Assembly: GCA_963664595.2 (NCBI GenBank)
Contig: CAXXOK010000004.1
Coordinates: 124,001 to 188,000, forward strand
DNA length: 64,000 bases
Direction of reading: 5' to 3'
Source of the DNA: CAXXOK01 sp963664595
GTDB lineage: Bacteria > Bacillota > Clostridia > Christensenellales > Aristaeellaceae
Part shown: one piece after another, positions 17,241 through 25,669 of the stretch
Numbering within the stretch: position 1 is the stretch's first letter
How the letters are laid out: every line of letters begins with the position of its first letter
Position numbers and translations under genes: made by a program
Notes under the pieces: model-generated
What the model saw: the letters and a program-made list of their open reading frames with translations, nothing else
Databases searched by the model: none
What the model was told of the DNA's origin: nothing

Positions 17241-17269
17241 ATCATACACCAGCCCATCGCGGAACGCAA
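17241..17269 (-). promoter_or_regulatory. serCA promoter
   Basis: Minus strand TTGCGT (17264-17269), a 17-base spacer and TATGAT (17241-17246). The predicted leader of about 74 bases contains two short hairpins (17184-17200 and 17207-17219). No T-box consensus was found. Confidence 0.6.
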
Positions 17270-17325
17270 GTACTATTTTCGTCCCACCCGGCATAAATTG
17301 TCCCGGTCATGTTGCCAATACTATA

Positions 17326-17358
17326 GGCGCTATCCCTTATGATATAAGCGATAGCGCC
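17326..17358 (-). terminator. Hairpin between guaD and serC, probable terminator
   Basis: Two 15-base arms (GGCGCTATCCCTTAT and ATAAGCGATAGCGCC) with one mismatch and a 3-base loop, 88 bases beyond the guaD stop. There is no good U-tract, so an mRNA-stabilising or other role is possible. Confidence 0.5.
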
Positions 17359-17445
17359 TGCCAATCCGGCTTATTTATCCAAAAGCCTTTACAGAAATTT
17401 GATCAATATTTTGAATGATTATACAATATTATGCCGATTCGGCCA

Positions 17446-18723
17446 TTATTCCGGTATAGAAAGTGGAATGCCTCCCACATATTTTTCCACCAATACAATT
17501 TCACCGGAGCGATACAGCGCGCGTTCCAGCCGCTGCGGCAGGGTGAGATCACAGGTTGTTCGCAGGGCATGGTCGTCCAGCACCAGCGCGTCCATCATAT
17601 AGCCCTTTTCAAAGCTTCCGGCCTTGCCAAAGAAGGATCCGCCGCCCTTGGTAGCCATGTAGAACACCTCCGGGAAGGTGAGCGCGGACGCACTCTGATC
17701 TACCAGCCGCCAATACAACTTGCTGGCCTGGATGGCCTCAGCTGCGGCGCGCAGCATATCCAGGCTCTCCCCGCCGGCCACGTCGCTGCCCAGCCCTACG
17801 CGCACCCCGGCGGTCAGCAGCTTTCGTACCGGCGCGATGCCCGAACGCAGATTGGTGTTGCTGGCGGGACAGTGGGCGATTATTGTCTGCCGATCCCTCA
17901 GCAGTTCGATTTCCTCCGGCTCCGGATACACCGCGTGCGCCATCACGGCGTTCTCGCTCAGCATACCAAAATGATCATAAACCGAGGCATAGTTCGGCGC
18001 TTCAGGGCACAGCCTTTGCACCCAGGCGATTTCATCATGATTTTCGGACAGGTGGGATTGCACGGGTACACTGTATTTCCCCGACAACTCCTGCAGCCGT
18101 CCCATCAGTTGGTTTGTGCAGGAGGGAACAAAGCGCGGCGTGAGGATCGGCTGAATATGGCTGTATTGTGCACGCATGTCCAGGATCCATCGCTCACAGT
18201 CCTCTGCCGCCGTGTCCGCCGAAAGCTCACAAAGATCCTTTGGGGCATTCCGGTCCATGCTCACCTTGCCCACGTAGCCGTACAGACCGGAATCCTCCAA
18301 AAGCCCGGCCAGCAGCAGGGTGGCGGGCGCGTGCAGTGTGGCAAAGCAGCAAAACCTCACCGTATAGCTCTGCCGCAGTGCCTCCACAAATACTGTGTAT
18401 GCTTGCCTGGCATAGTCCAAATCGGCGTACTTCGCCTCCTCGGGAAAGGCGTAAGCGTCCAGCCAGTCAATCAGTTCCAGATCCATCCCCATCCCGCAAT
18501 AAGCAAGCTGCGGGGCGTGCAGATGCAAATCGTACACGCCGGGGATCACCAGCCGTCCACCATAATCGTGAAGCGGCCAGTGCCGGTATGCTGCGGGAAG
18601 TTTGCGAAACACTCCCGCGCACAGGCCGTTTTCACATACCAGATAGCCATGGGGAATGGCATTTATCTCTTTCAGACCGTCACTCCAGATGATGTGACCT
18701 TTGATGATAAAATCCCTGATCAT
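17446..18723 (-). CDS. guaD: Guanine deaminase
   Basis: A 425-residue amidohydrolase that converts guanine to xanthine. The metal-binding start PGVYDLHLHAPQ is the guanine-deaminase version of the HxH motif. Further metal and catalytic motifs are SHLSENHDEI, MAHAVY, HCPASNTNLRSG and LGSDVAGG. Its ATG overlaps the stop of the upstream gene by 4 bases (ATGA), so it is translated with that secreted nuclease/phosphatase-fold protein. Another nucleobase deaminase is possible but the HAPQ motif favours guanine. Confidence 0.88.
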   Translation of the reverse strand: MIRDFIIKGHIIWSDGLKEINAIPHGYLVCENGLCAGVFRKLPAAYRHWPLHDYGGRLVIPGVYDLHLHAPQLAYCGMGMDLELIDWLDAYAFPEEAKYADLDYARQAYTVFVEALRQSYTVRFCCFATLHAPATLLLAGLLEDSGLYGYVGKVSMDRNAPKDLCELSADTAAEDCERWILDMRAQYSHIQPILTPRFVPSCTNQLMGRLQELSGKYSVPVQSHLSENHDEIAWVQRLCPEAPNYASVYDHFGMLSENAVMAHAVYPEPEEIELLRDRQTIIAHCPASNTNLRSGIAPVRKLLTAGVRVGLGSDVAGGESLDMLRAAAEAIQASKLYWRLVDQSASALTFPEVFYMATKGGGSFFGKAGSFEKGYMMDALVLDDHALRTTCDLTLPQRLERALYRSGEIVLVEKYVGGIPLSIPE

Positions 18724-19778
18724 TTCAGCGTAAAGTCCATTACGACCGGCTGGTGATCTGTATTCACGAAGTTCAGATCGATTGTCTGTATCCCGTTCAC
18801 CTTTACATTGCCGGACACGATAAAGCCGTCGATGGCATACAGGGTATGGTTTTTACGGTCACCGTCATAAGCCTTGTCCAATGAACGGCAGGTGGGCACG
18901 CTCAGGTCGTAGGCATAGGTAAACCCGTCAGGCAGATCATCCAGCCGCAGGTCGCCGGGAATCCAGATCGCGTCCTCCCCGATGGGATACCAATCCTCCG
19001 CGCCGGGGAAGTTGGCGTTAAAGTCGCCACCGGCAATCACGTAGTTCCCTTTCCTGTATTCCGCTTTCATCAGCGAAAACATCGTATCCAGCTGTTTTTG
19101 ACGGGCTTCCCCCGTGGTATAGGCTTCCAGATGCAGGTTGATCAGCACCAGAGTCTGGTCGCTTCCATCAATCGGAAGATATTCCACCAGCAGCGCGCGC
19201 TTGAGGTTGGCCAGCCGCACGGGCCAGCCGCTGGTATTGGGCAGCGAAACGCGCTGCGCCTCCTCCACCTTCAGGTTGGCAAGCGTCAGCAATCCGCCCT
19301 CCACCTTGCCGATGGGCGGAATGGGATACGGCACAAACGGCACCTTAAAGTTATAAGCAAACGTTTTTCCCATGGATAGCCCGGCCCGGAAGTACTCCAC
19401 CTGATCGGTATAAAAGCTGCGTCTGGAGTTGATATCCACTTCCTGCAGCAGCACCAGATCGGGCTTTTGGCTGTACAGGGCGCTCAGCATGCCGGAGAGG
19501 TTATCTTCCACCTCATTTTTGCTTTCGGGCATCACTTCCCGGCCGCCATCCATAAAGAAATCACGGTCGCGCCCCAGACCACCGTACCCGATGTTGAGCG
19601 TAACCATATGATAGGTTTTCCCAAGCCGAACCAAATCGTGTTTCACGCCAGCAACAGCCGACACCGTTTCCACATCGGCAGGGCGGTATTCCGCAATCCA
19701 AAGCCATGCCAGTATCGCTACTACCGCAACCACCATCACAACCACCAGGGTGGTCAGCAACCGAAGCAAGCCGCGCAT
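18720..19778 (-). CDS. Endonuclease/exonuclease/phosphatase-fold protein, membrane anchored
   Basis: A 352-residue protein with an N-terminal transmembrane helix (about residues 7-27) and an extracellular EEP (DNase I-like) domain. Motifs are LVLLQEVDI (metal Glu), GGDFNANF and TDHQPV (catalytic Asp-His). Substrates of the fold include nucleic acids, phospholipids and inositol phosphates, and the sequence does not say which. The ATG at 19778 is chosen because GGAAAGGGG lies just upstream; the frame continues to a TTG without a ribosome site. It overlaps guaD by 4 bases, which may hint at use of external nucleic acid, but this is inference. Confidence 0.8.
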   Translation of the reverse strand: MRGLLRLLTTLVVVMVVAVVAILAWLWIAEYRPADVETVSAVAGVKHDLVRLGKTYHMVTLNIGYGGLGRDRDFFMDGGREVMPESKNEVEDNLSGMLSALYSQKPDLVLLQEVDINSRRSFYTDQVEYFRAGLSMGKTFAYNFKVPFVPYPIPPIGKVEGGLLTLANLKVEEAQRVSLPNTSGWPVRLANLKRALLVEYLPIDGSDQTLVLINLHLEAYTTGEARQKQLDTMFSLMKAEYRKGNYVIAGGDFNANFPGAEDWYPIGEDAIWIPGDLRLDDLPDGFTYAYDLSVPTCRSLDKAYDGDRKNHTLYAIDGFIVSGNVKVNGIQTIDLNFVNTDHQPVVMDFTLK

Positions 19779-19980
19779 ACCATCGCCCCTTTCCTGTTTT
19801 CCATTATGTACGTCCAATTATAGCGCATGCGGGAACATGGAAGCAAGCATGTATTCTGCTTTGCTCCCTGCGGAATCTCCGCATTGGGTTATCTTTTATT
19901 CGTCTCGCTTCCTATATTAAAGTTATTTTTACCTATCATTCTGATGATATCTTTTTACTAAATTTTCCCATGTAAAGGCT

Positions 19981-20013
19981 GAAGGAAGCAAGTGCAGGCG
20001 ACTTGCTTCCTTC
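19981..20013 (-). terminator. Hairpin beyond xylB
   Basis: A perfect 13-bp stem (GAAGGAAGCAAGT and its complement) around GCAGGCG, 25 bases beyond the xylB stop. The U-tract is weak on both strands. Probably the xylAB 3' end. Confidence 0.55.
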
Positions 20014-20037
20014 AAAGAAAGAAAGGAGAAAAAGGAA

Positions 20038-21561
20038 TTACTTGGAAAGCCGTTTAAACGCGCTTTTCAGATCGGGATACAGCGCCTGATATTGTTCGTA
20101 GAGTTTGGCATAGGCTGGCTGGTTTTCCGCCGCGGGCAGCTGTTCGCCGCCGGTTTTAATCATGGAGTCGCAGGCTTCCTTTACCGAGGCATACAGGCCC
20201 GTGCCAACCCCCGCGAGGATAGCGACGCCCAGTGCGGGGCCTTCCTTGCTGTTGGTGGTAATCACCTTGCAACCGAAGACATCCGCCAGCATCTGCCGCC
20301 AGAACGCCGATCGGCCGCCGCCGCCCGTTGCCAGCATCTGCGCAGGCTTTACGCCCATCTCATCCAGTACGTTCAGGCTGTCATTCAGCGCGAATGCAAC
20401 ACCCTCAAACACCGCGCGCATCAGATCGCGCTTTTGATGCATCGCGGACAGGCCGAAGAACACGCCGCGGCAGTCCGGATCCAGATGCGGGGTGCGCTCG
20501 CCCATCAGGTAGGGCAGATACAGCAGGCGGTTAGCCCCGATGGGGCTCTTGGCCGCTTCCGCGTCCATCAGCTGATAGGGATCCACGCCCATCTGCTCGG
20601 CAGTTTCGATCTCCGCCTGGCAGAACGTATCGCGGAACCATTTCAGCGACAGTCCCGCCGCCTGCACAACGCCCATCACATGCCACGCGCCGGGCACCGC
20701 ACAGCAGAACGTATGCACGCGGCCCTTGGGATCGATCGCCAGGGTATCGGTATGGGCAAACACCACCCCGGATGTTCCGATGGTGGTAAAGGCGCGTCCG
20801 TCCGCCACCACGCCCGTACCGACGGCCGCCGCGGCGTTATCGCCCGCGCCGCCCACGACGAGCGTCTTTTCGGAAAGTCCCGTCAGCCCGGCGGCTTCGG
20901 CGCTGATATGCCCCGTCACCTCGATGCTTTCGTAAACCTTGCCCAAGTAGGATGGATCAATGCCGAGCTTCTCCAGCACCTCGCCGCTCCAGCAGCGGTT
21001 GGGCACATCCAAAAGCTGCATGCCGCTGGCGTCGCTGACCTCGGTGGCGAAATCGCCCGTAAGCTTATAGCGGAGATAATCCTTGGGAAGCAGGATATGG
21101 CGGCACTTCGCGTAAATATCCGGCTCGTGCTTTTGCACCCAGCGAATTTTTCCGGCGGTAAAACCCGTCAGCGCGGGATTGGCGGTAATCTCAATCAAGC
21201 GCTTCGCGCCGATGATTTCTGTGATCTCCTCGCATTCCACGCCGGTGCGCTGATCGGCCCAGATGATGCAAGGCCGCAGCACCTCGCAGGCCTCGTTCAG
21301 CATCACCAGTCCGTGCATCTGGCCGGAAATGCCAAGGCCCGCAATATCATCCGGATTGACGCTGCTCTTTTTCAGCACGGCGCTGATGGTCTGCACGGCG
21401 GCGTTCCACCAGTCCTCGGGGGCCTGCTCCGCCCAGCCGTTTTCCGGCTGGCTCAGCGGGTATTCCACCGTGGCGGAAGCAACCACCGAACCATCCTGAT
21501 GAAACAGGACGGTTTTGGTTCCGCTGGTGCCAAGATCAATTCCCAGCAGGTATTGACTCAT
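20038..21561 (-). CDS. xylB: Xylulokinase XylB
   Basis: A 507-residue FGGY-family sugar kinase that phosphorylates D-xylulose. The first ATP-binding motif GIDLGTSGTKT is at the N-terminus. The xylulokinase-specific GLGISGQMHGLV, the catalytic-region WADQRTG and the C-terminal TGGGGRSAFWRQML are all present. It lies 117 bases after xylA on the same strand, with a GC-rich hairpin in the gap. Confidence 0.95.
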   Translation of the reverse strand: MSQYLLGIDLGTSGTKTVLFHQDGSVVASATVEYPLSQPENGWAEQAPEDWWNAAVQTISAVLKKSSVNPDDIAGLGISGQMHGLVMLNEACEVLRPCIIWADQRTGVECEEITEIIGAKRLIEITANPALTGFTAGKIRWVQKHEPDIYAKCRHILLPKDYLRYKLTGDFATEVSDASGMQLLDVPNRCWSGEVLEKLGIDPSYLGKVYESIEVTGHISAEAAGLTGLSEKTLVVGGAGDNAAAAVGTGVVADGRAFTTIGTSGVVFAHTDTLAIDPKGRVHTFCCAVPGAWHVMGVVQAAGLSLKWFRDTFCQAEIETAEQMGVDPYQLMDAEAAKSPIGANRLLYLPYLMGERTPHLDPDCRGVFFGLSAMHQKRDLMRAVFEGVAFALNDSLNVLDEMGVKPAQMLATGGGGRSAFWRQMLADVFGCKVITTNSKEGPALGVAILAGVGTGLYASVKEACDSMIKTGGEQLPAAENQPAYAKLYEQYQALYPDLKSAFKRLSK

Positions 21562-21636
21562 GGTCGTTCTCCTCGTGATGGATTTATTTGCTTTGCAGAT
21601 GCGGCTTAATCAGCCGGACGAAGCCGACATGATGCA

Positions 21637-21662
21637 GCCGCCCGGCGCAACGGCCGGGCGGC
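21637..21662 (-). promoter_or_regulatory. Intercistronic hairpin between xylA and xylB
   Basis: A perfect 10-bp GC-rich stem (GCCGCCCGGC and complement) with a 6-base loop and no U-tract. Likely protects or tunes the xylA message rather than ending transcription. Confidence 0.5.
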
Positions 21663-21678
21663 ACAGTGACCAAACAGA

Positions 21679-23001
21679 TTACTTGAACAGGATCTGGTTG
21701 ACGACGCTTTCCAGATACTCCTGCCGTCCGCTGCCGGGCAGCGCGGCCGAGCCGTTTTTCACAGCGATTGCGGAGCACTCCTCCAGGGTCGCTTCCCCGG
21801 CGCGGATCTTTTTGCCGATCTCGGTGTTGGCATAGCTCTGGTAACGGTCCTTTACAAACTCATCCACACGGCCGTCTTCAATGATCTCCGCCGCTTTGAG
21901 CAAGCCGAGCGCAAAGGTATCCATGCCGAGGATAAACGCGTAGAACATATCTTCCATCGTGTAGGAAGGACGGCGGTTTTTGGCGTCGAAGTTGAAGCCG
22001 CCCGTCAGGCCGCCCGCCTTGAGCACCTCATACATGCACATCGTGGTTTCGTACACGTTGAAGGGGAACTCATCGGTATCCCAGCCCAGCAGCAGGTCGC
22101 CCTGGTTGGCGTCCACGGAGCCCAGCATGCCGTTGATCGCGGAAATGCGCAGGTCGTGCTGGAAGGTATGGCCCGCCAGCGTAGCGTGGTTGGCCTCGAT
22201 GTTCATTTTGAAATCCTTGTCCAACCCATACTGGCGCACAAAGCCAATGGCCGTGGCGGCATCGAAATCATACTGGTGCTTCATGGGCTCCTTGGGTTTG
22301 GGCTCAATGTAGAAATCGCCCGTAAAGCCGATGGAGCGACCATACGCGACGGCCATTTTCATCAGGGCTGCAATGTTTTCCTGCTCAAACTTCATGTCGG
22401 TGTTCATCAGGGTTTCGTAACCTTCGCGGCCGCCCCAGAACACATAGCCGCGTCCGCCGAGCTTCACGGTGCAGTCCAGCGCCTTTTTAATCTGCGCCGC
22501 CGCATGGCAGAACACATCCACGCTGTTGGTGGAGCCCGCGCCGTTCATAAAGCGGGGATTGCCGAACATATTGGCGGTGCCCCACAGGCACTTGATGTCG
22601 GTGCCTTTCATTTTTTCCAGGATATAATCGGTCAGCTCGTCCAGACGGGCGTTAGTCTCCTCCAGCGTATCGGCCTCGGGTACCAGATCGATGTCGTGAA
22701 AACAGAAGTATTTGATGCCGAGCTTATGCATGAATTCAAATCCTGCATCCACCTTCGCCCTGGCATGCTCCATGGTGCCGGTTTCCGCCGCGCCGAACGA
22801 TTTATCGGCCACGGGATCGCCGAATATATCTCTGCCGCTTGCGCACAGGGTGTGCCACCATGCCATCGCAAACGGCAGGTGCTCGCTCATTTTTTTGCCG
22901 AGAACCACACGGTCGGGATCATAAAACTTGAAAGACAGGGGATTTTTGGAATCGGCGCCTTCAAACCGCACGGTGGGTAAGTTTCTGAAAATTTCTGCCA
23001 T
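21679..23001 (-). CDS. xylA: Xylose isomerase XylA
   Basis: Interconverts D-xylose and D-xylulose. The 440-residue length and motifs are those of class II enzymes: CFHDIDLVPEA (catalytic His region), VFWGGREGYETLMNTD, a metal-binding IEPKPKEPMKHQYD and the C-terminal metal site GSVDANQGD. The start follows a purine-rich GAGAGAGGCGGAAG. It is the first gene of xylAB and has its own strong promoter. Confidence 0.97.
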   Translation of the reverse strand: MAEIFRNLPTVRFEGADSKNPLSFKFYDPDRVVLGKKMSEHLPFAMAWWHTLCASGRDIFGDPVADKSFGAAETGTMEHARAKVDAGFEFMHKLGIKYFCFHDIDLVPEADTLEETNARLDELTDYILEKMKGTDIKCLWGTANMFGNPRFMNGAGSTNSVDVFCHAAAQIKKALDCTVKLGGRGYVFWGGREGYETLMNTDMKFEQENIAALMKMAVAYGRSIGFTGDFYIEPKPKEPMKHQYDFDAATAIGFVRQYGLDKDFKMNIEANHATLAGHTFQHDLRISAINGMLGSVDANQGDLLLGWDTDEFPFNVYETTMCMYEVLKAGGLTGGFNFDAKNRRPSYTMEDMFYAFILGMDTFALGLLKAAEIIEDGRVDEFVKDRYQSYANTEIGKKIRAGEATLEECSAIAVKNGSAALPGSGRQEYLESVVNQILFK

Positions 23002-23052
23002 ATTGCTTCCGCCTCTCTCTTATGAAAAAGAATGTACTTTCTGGTATGTTTC

Positions 23053-23060
23053 CAACGTTG
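23053..23060. promoter_or_regulatory. AACGTT-centred palindrome in the xylA leader
   Basis: CAACGTTG, a perfect 8-base palindrome about 18-25 bases after the predicted xylA transcription start. On the minus strand it reads ACAACGTTGG, and the sugar transporter promoter has ACAACGTTTT. It is a candidate operator for the LacI-type regulator at 23967-24986. Confidence 0.5.
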
Positions 23061-23083
23061 TGCACGAGCACATCTATACGAGA

Positions 23084-23112
23084 ATTGTACAACAGCCATT
23101 TCTGTTTGTCAA
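23084..23112 (-). promoter_or_regulatory. xylAB promoter
   Basis: Minus strand TTGACA (23107-23112), a 17-base spacer, TACAAT (23084-23089). Predicted start near 23077. The rest of the 23002-23330 gap has no gene. Confidence 0.8.
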
Positions 23113-23330
23113 TGCATGTTTTATATTTACCAGCCATTAAATTCCGGGATGGGCAAAGCGTTATTTTATCAGCTTTGCAGCCGTCCTGCGCGAGCCGCTG
23201 CAACGATTTACAGTGTTTCATTAGATTTCTTAGCGGCATCCCGTTGCAAATTCCGGTACATTCCCGTATGATGAAAATGAACCCTGATTTATACACACAG
23301 GCAAACGCACCCAAACCGGAGGAACCGTAT

Positions 23331-23846
23331 ATGAAACCTGTTTTTCGAAGCATTTTCACTTTTTTGTCATTCGTCCTTCTCCTCAGTTTTTCATGCATGC
23401 CCCATGGCTTGGCCGATGAGGCGGCGCAGCCATGGCCCGCAAACGGCGAACTGTACCGCAGCGGCTCCGCCGCCGGAGAACAGGCCTCGCTGAAGATCGT
23501 TATCAGCAATCTGTCCAGCGGCTACGCTTCGCTGGTGAAGCTCACCACGGACGAGGGCGAACTGGTTTCCTGCCTGTTTGCCGGAAACACAGCAGGCAGC
23601 ACGCAGGCGCTGCGGCTTTCCACGTCGGTTCCCGGCGGCAACTATGTGCTTACATACGGCACCGGCACTGACTGGTATGGACAAAAGGCTGCCTTTGGGA
23701 CCGCGGGAACCTACAGCAAGCTGCTGCTGGAGGACAATCAGTCCGTCATTCCGCTGGACGCCGGGTATACCTACACGCTGTATATCGATGCCTCCCCGGA
23801 CAGCACGGGCGGCAGCAGCGAAGCCATCGCCTACGGTAGCTTTTAG
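23331..23846 (+). CDS. Small secreted protein of unknown function
   Basis: A 171-residue protein with a clear signal peptide: basic start, a hydrophobic run FTFLSFVLLLSF, and probable cleavage after GLA near residue 28. The mature part is about 140 residues, rich in Ser, Gly and Thr, with a beta-strand-like pattern and tyrosines toward the end. I do not recognise the family. The ATG is chosen for GGAGG 6-10 bases upstream; the frame is open further upstream but without a ribosome site. It stands alone between xylA and the regulator gene, and ends at a bidirectional terminator. Confidence 0.7.
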   Translation: MKPVFRSIFTFLSFVLLLSFSCMPHGLADEAAQPWPANGELYRSGSAAGEQASLKIVISNLSSGYASLVKLTTDEGELVSCLFAGNTAGSTQALRLSTSVPGGNYVLTYGTGTDWYGQKAAFGTAGTYSKLLLEDNQSVIPLDAGYTYTLYIDASPDSTGGSSEAIAYGSF

Positions 23847-23911
23847 CCCCTGACAAACACCTCGTTTGCAACGGCCGACACAAAAGCAATCCACCGGCTG
23901 CTGCGGGCCTA

Positions 23912-23947
23912 TATAAAACAGCACCTTGCATGAGGTGCTGTTTTATA
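23912..23947. terminator. Bidirectional terminator
   Basis: A perfect 15-bp stem (TATAAAACAGCACCT and complement) with a 6-base loop and A/T-rich flanks on both sides. It lies between the converging small secreted protein gene and the LacI-type gene. Confidence 0.85.
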
Positions 23948-23966
23948 TTTTATATACGTTCTGCGT

Positions 23967-24986
23967 TTACAGATTTTCCAGAATTTTGATCTGATGTTCC
24001 ATAATGATCCGGCTCCCCTGTTTAGGCGCCCCGGACAGCAGAATATCAAATGCCGCCCTGACCGATTCATATCCCTGGCGCAGCGGCTGCTGGCAGATCA
24101 CCGCGCGCACCAGCCCCAGGCGCATCATGTTGATGGTCGCGGGCACCGTATCAAACGCCACAACACGGATGGTATCCGTCAGTCCCAGCTCCTGCACGGC
24201 ACGGCACGTGCCCTCGGCACCGGCCGCCACGATGAAAATCGCGTCGATTTCCGGTTTGCGCCTGAGCATATCCAGCGTCATGCGGTAGGAGTGTTCCACA
24301 TCGTCCATGGCGCTGGTGCGTTCGACAATATTAATATCGGGGCACACAGCCTTGATGTGCCGTTCAAACCCCTCATGCCGCTGGTCGTGTCCCAGCAGCA
24401 TGCTGACGCCTGTGACAATGCCGAGGTTGGCCTTGCCACCGGTAACGATCCGCATAACACCGGCCGCCGTTACGCCGCCCGCCACATAGTCCGAACCCAC
24501 ATAGCACTGGCGGCAGGCGTTTTCGATATCGGTGTTCACGGTTACCGTGGGGATGTTCGCATCCGACAGTTCCTTAATCCTTTTACGGATTCGCTTGTCG
24601 TTGATCGGCTGGATCACCAGCGCCGCAATTCCGGCCATTTTCAGCTCGTCGATCAGCGCAAGCTGACGGTCCACGTCATAGCCCCGCATGGTTTTCAGCA
24701 TCAGCGTAACGCCATAATCCACCAGTTCCCGTTCCGCCTTATGAAAGCCGTCGATAACGTCATCAAAAAATGGGTTCCCCTCGCTGGAAATGACCACACC
24801 GATCACCGGTGTGGTTTTTTTCATTGTGAGGGCTTTACCCGCAATATTCTTGGTATAGCCTAATTGCCGGATGGTACGCAGTACTCTTTCCTCCGTCTCC
24901 GGCTTCACCTTGCCACGGGCGTTGAGTACCCTGTCCACCGTACCGCGGCTGACGCCGCACAGGTCGGCAATTTGCTTAATTGTCAC
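23967..24986 (-). CDS. LacI-family transcriptional regulator, probable xylose regulator
   Basis: A 339-residue regulator with an N-terminal helix-turn-helix (TIKQIADLCGVSRGTVDRVLN) and a periplasmic-binding-like sugar domain. The GTG at 24986 is taken as the start because AAGGAG sits 9 bases upstream and the protein then begins at the usual LacI position. Upstream ATGs (25007, 25013) lack a ribosome site, and 25058 falls in the -35 box. It lies between xylAB and the sugar transporter, and both have AACGTT palindromes at their promoters. Control of xylose genes is inferred from position only. Confidence 0.85.
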   Translation of the reverse strand: MTIKQIADLCGVSRGTVDRVLNARGKVKPETEERVLRTIRQLGYTKNIAGKALTMKKTTPVIGVVISSEGNPFFDDVIDGFHKAERELVDYGVTLMLKTMRGYDVDRQLALIDELKMAGIAALVIQPINDKRIRKRIKELSDANIPTVTVNTDIENACRQCYVGSDYVAGGVTAAGVMRIVTGGKANLGIVTGVSMLLGHDQRHEGFERHIKAVCPDINIVERTSAMDDVEHSYRMTLDMLRRKPEIDAIFIVAAGAEGTCRAVQELGLTDTIRVVAFDTVPATINMMRLGLVRAVICQQPLRQGYESVRAAFDILLSGAPKQGSRIIMEHQIKILENL

Positions 24987-25029
24987 AGGTTCACGCTCCT
25001 TTTCCATTGCCATGCAAAGGAATAGTATC

Positions 25030-25058
25030 ATCATAGCGTCAACATAAATAATTGTCAA
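25030..25058 (-). promoter_or_regulatory. Promoter of the LacI-type regulator gene
   Basis: Minus strand TTGACA (25053-25058), a 17-base spacer and TATGAT (25030-25035), giving a leader of about 37 bases to the GTG start. Confidence 0.8.
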
Positions 25059-25075
25059 TCATTCCTGCTTTTGTC

Positions 25076-25240
25076 CCAGGCAAGCGATGAACAAATCTCC
25101 TGTACGCTGGCGCGTCATTTCCGCCGGGTCAGGCTCACAGAACCCTTGACGCAGCGTCTCTGCTACTGCGGGTTACGCAACCCCAACCCAGCAAAAATCT
25201 GCGCACCATCGCACAAGCGCTTTATTCATCGCTTGCCTAG
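25076..25240 (-). repeat. Dispersed repeat family 1, copy A (with terminal inverted repeats)
   Basis: A 165-base element. The left end reads CCAGGCAAGCGATGAACAAA, and the right end read from the other strand reads CTAGGCAAGCGATGAATAAA; 18 of 20 bases agree. The inside aligns with 12236-12404 in reverse orientation. It contains no gene and lies between the promoters of the regulator and the sugar transporter. MITE-like. Confidence 0.8.
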
Positions 25241-25418
25241 TGTTTCGGCCATATTTTGCTGCAGATTCTCATCATTTTTCAGTTTTGCTTTTCTTTTGTT
25301 CATCCGGTATGCACTCTGGATTTTTTCTCCGTTCATACATCGGATTTGCTTATAAATTGGGCGTTTGCGCAATTCTATAGTCAATTCGCAACATAACAAA
25401 ATATTTTTTTGTACGCTA

Positions 25419-25447
25419 TTGACAACGTTTTCGTATTAAGCTAAAAT
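25419..25447 (+). promoter_or_regulatory. Sugar ABC transporter promoter with operator
   Basis: TTGACA (25419-25424), a 17-base spacer, TAAAAT (25442-25447). GACAACGTTTTC (25421-25432), a near-palindrome centred on AACGTT, overlaps the -35 box and spacer, where a LacI-type repressor would block polymerase. The leader of about 215 bases to the first start has no gene. Confidence 0.75.
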
Positions 25448-25669
25448 GCAAATGCATACACTTGATCGTGCTCTGAATATTAATACGACAACCTGCTCCG
25501 CTTTATAATCATAAATACGACCGAATTCCTTAAAAAGTGGCCTTTTATGAATGTATCCATTTTTATTTGCGTACTTTGATCCGCGTTATGTTCATTTTTT
25601 GTTTTCAGGACTGGCATACTGATATGTAAGCCAGTCTCGAAATAAATACGAAAAGGAGTGTATTCTATC

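Noticed and set aside
20092..21609. A 505-codon plus-strand frame opposite xylB
   Set aside because: Antisense shadow of a clear xylulokinase.
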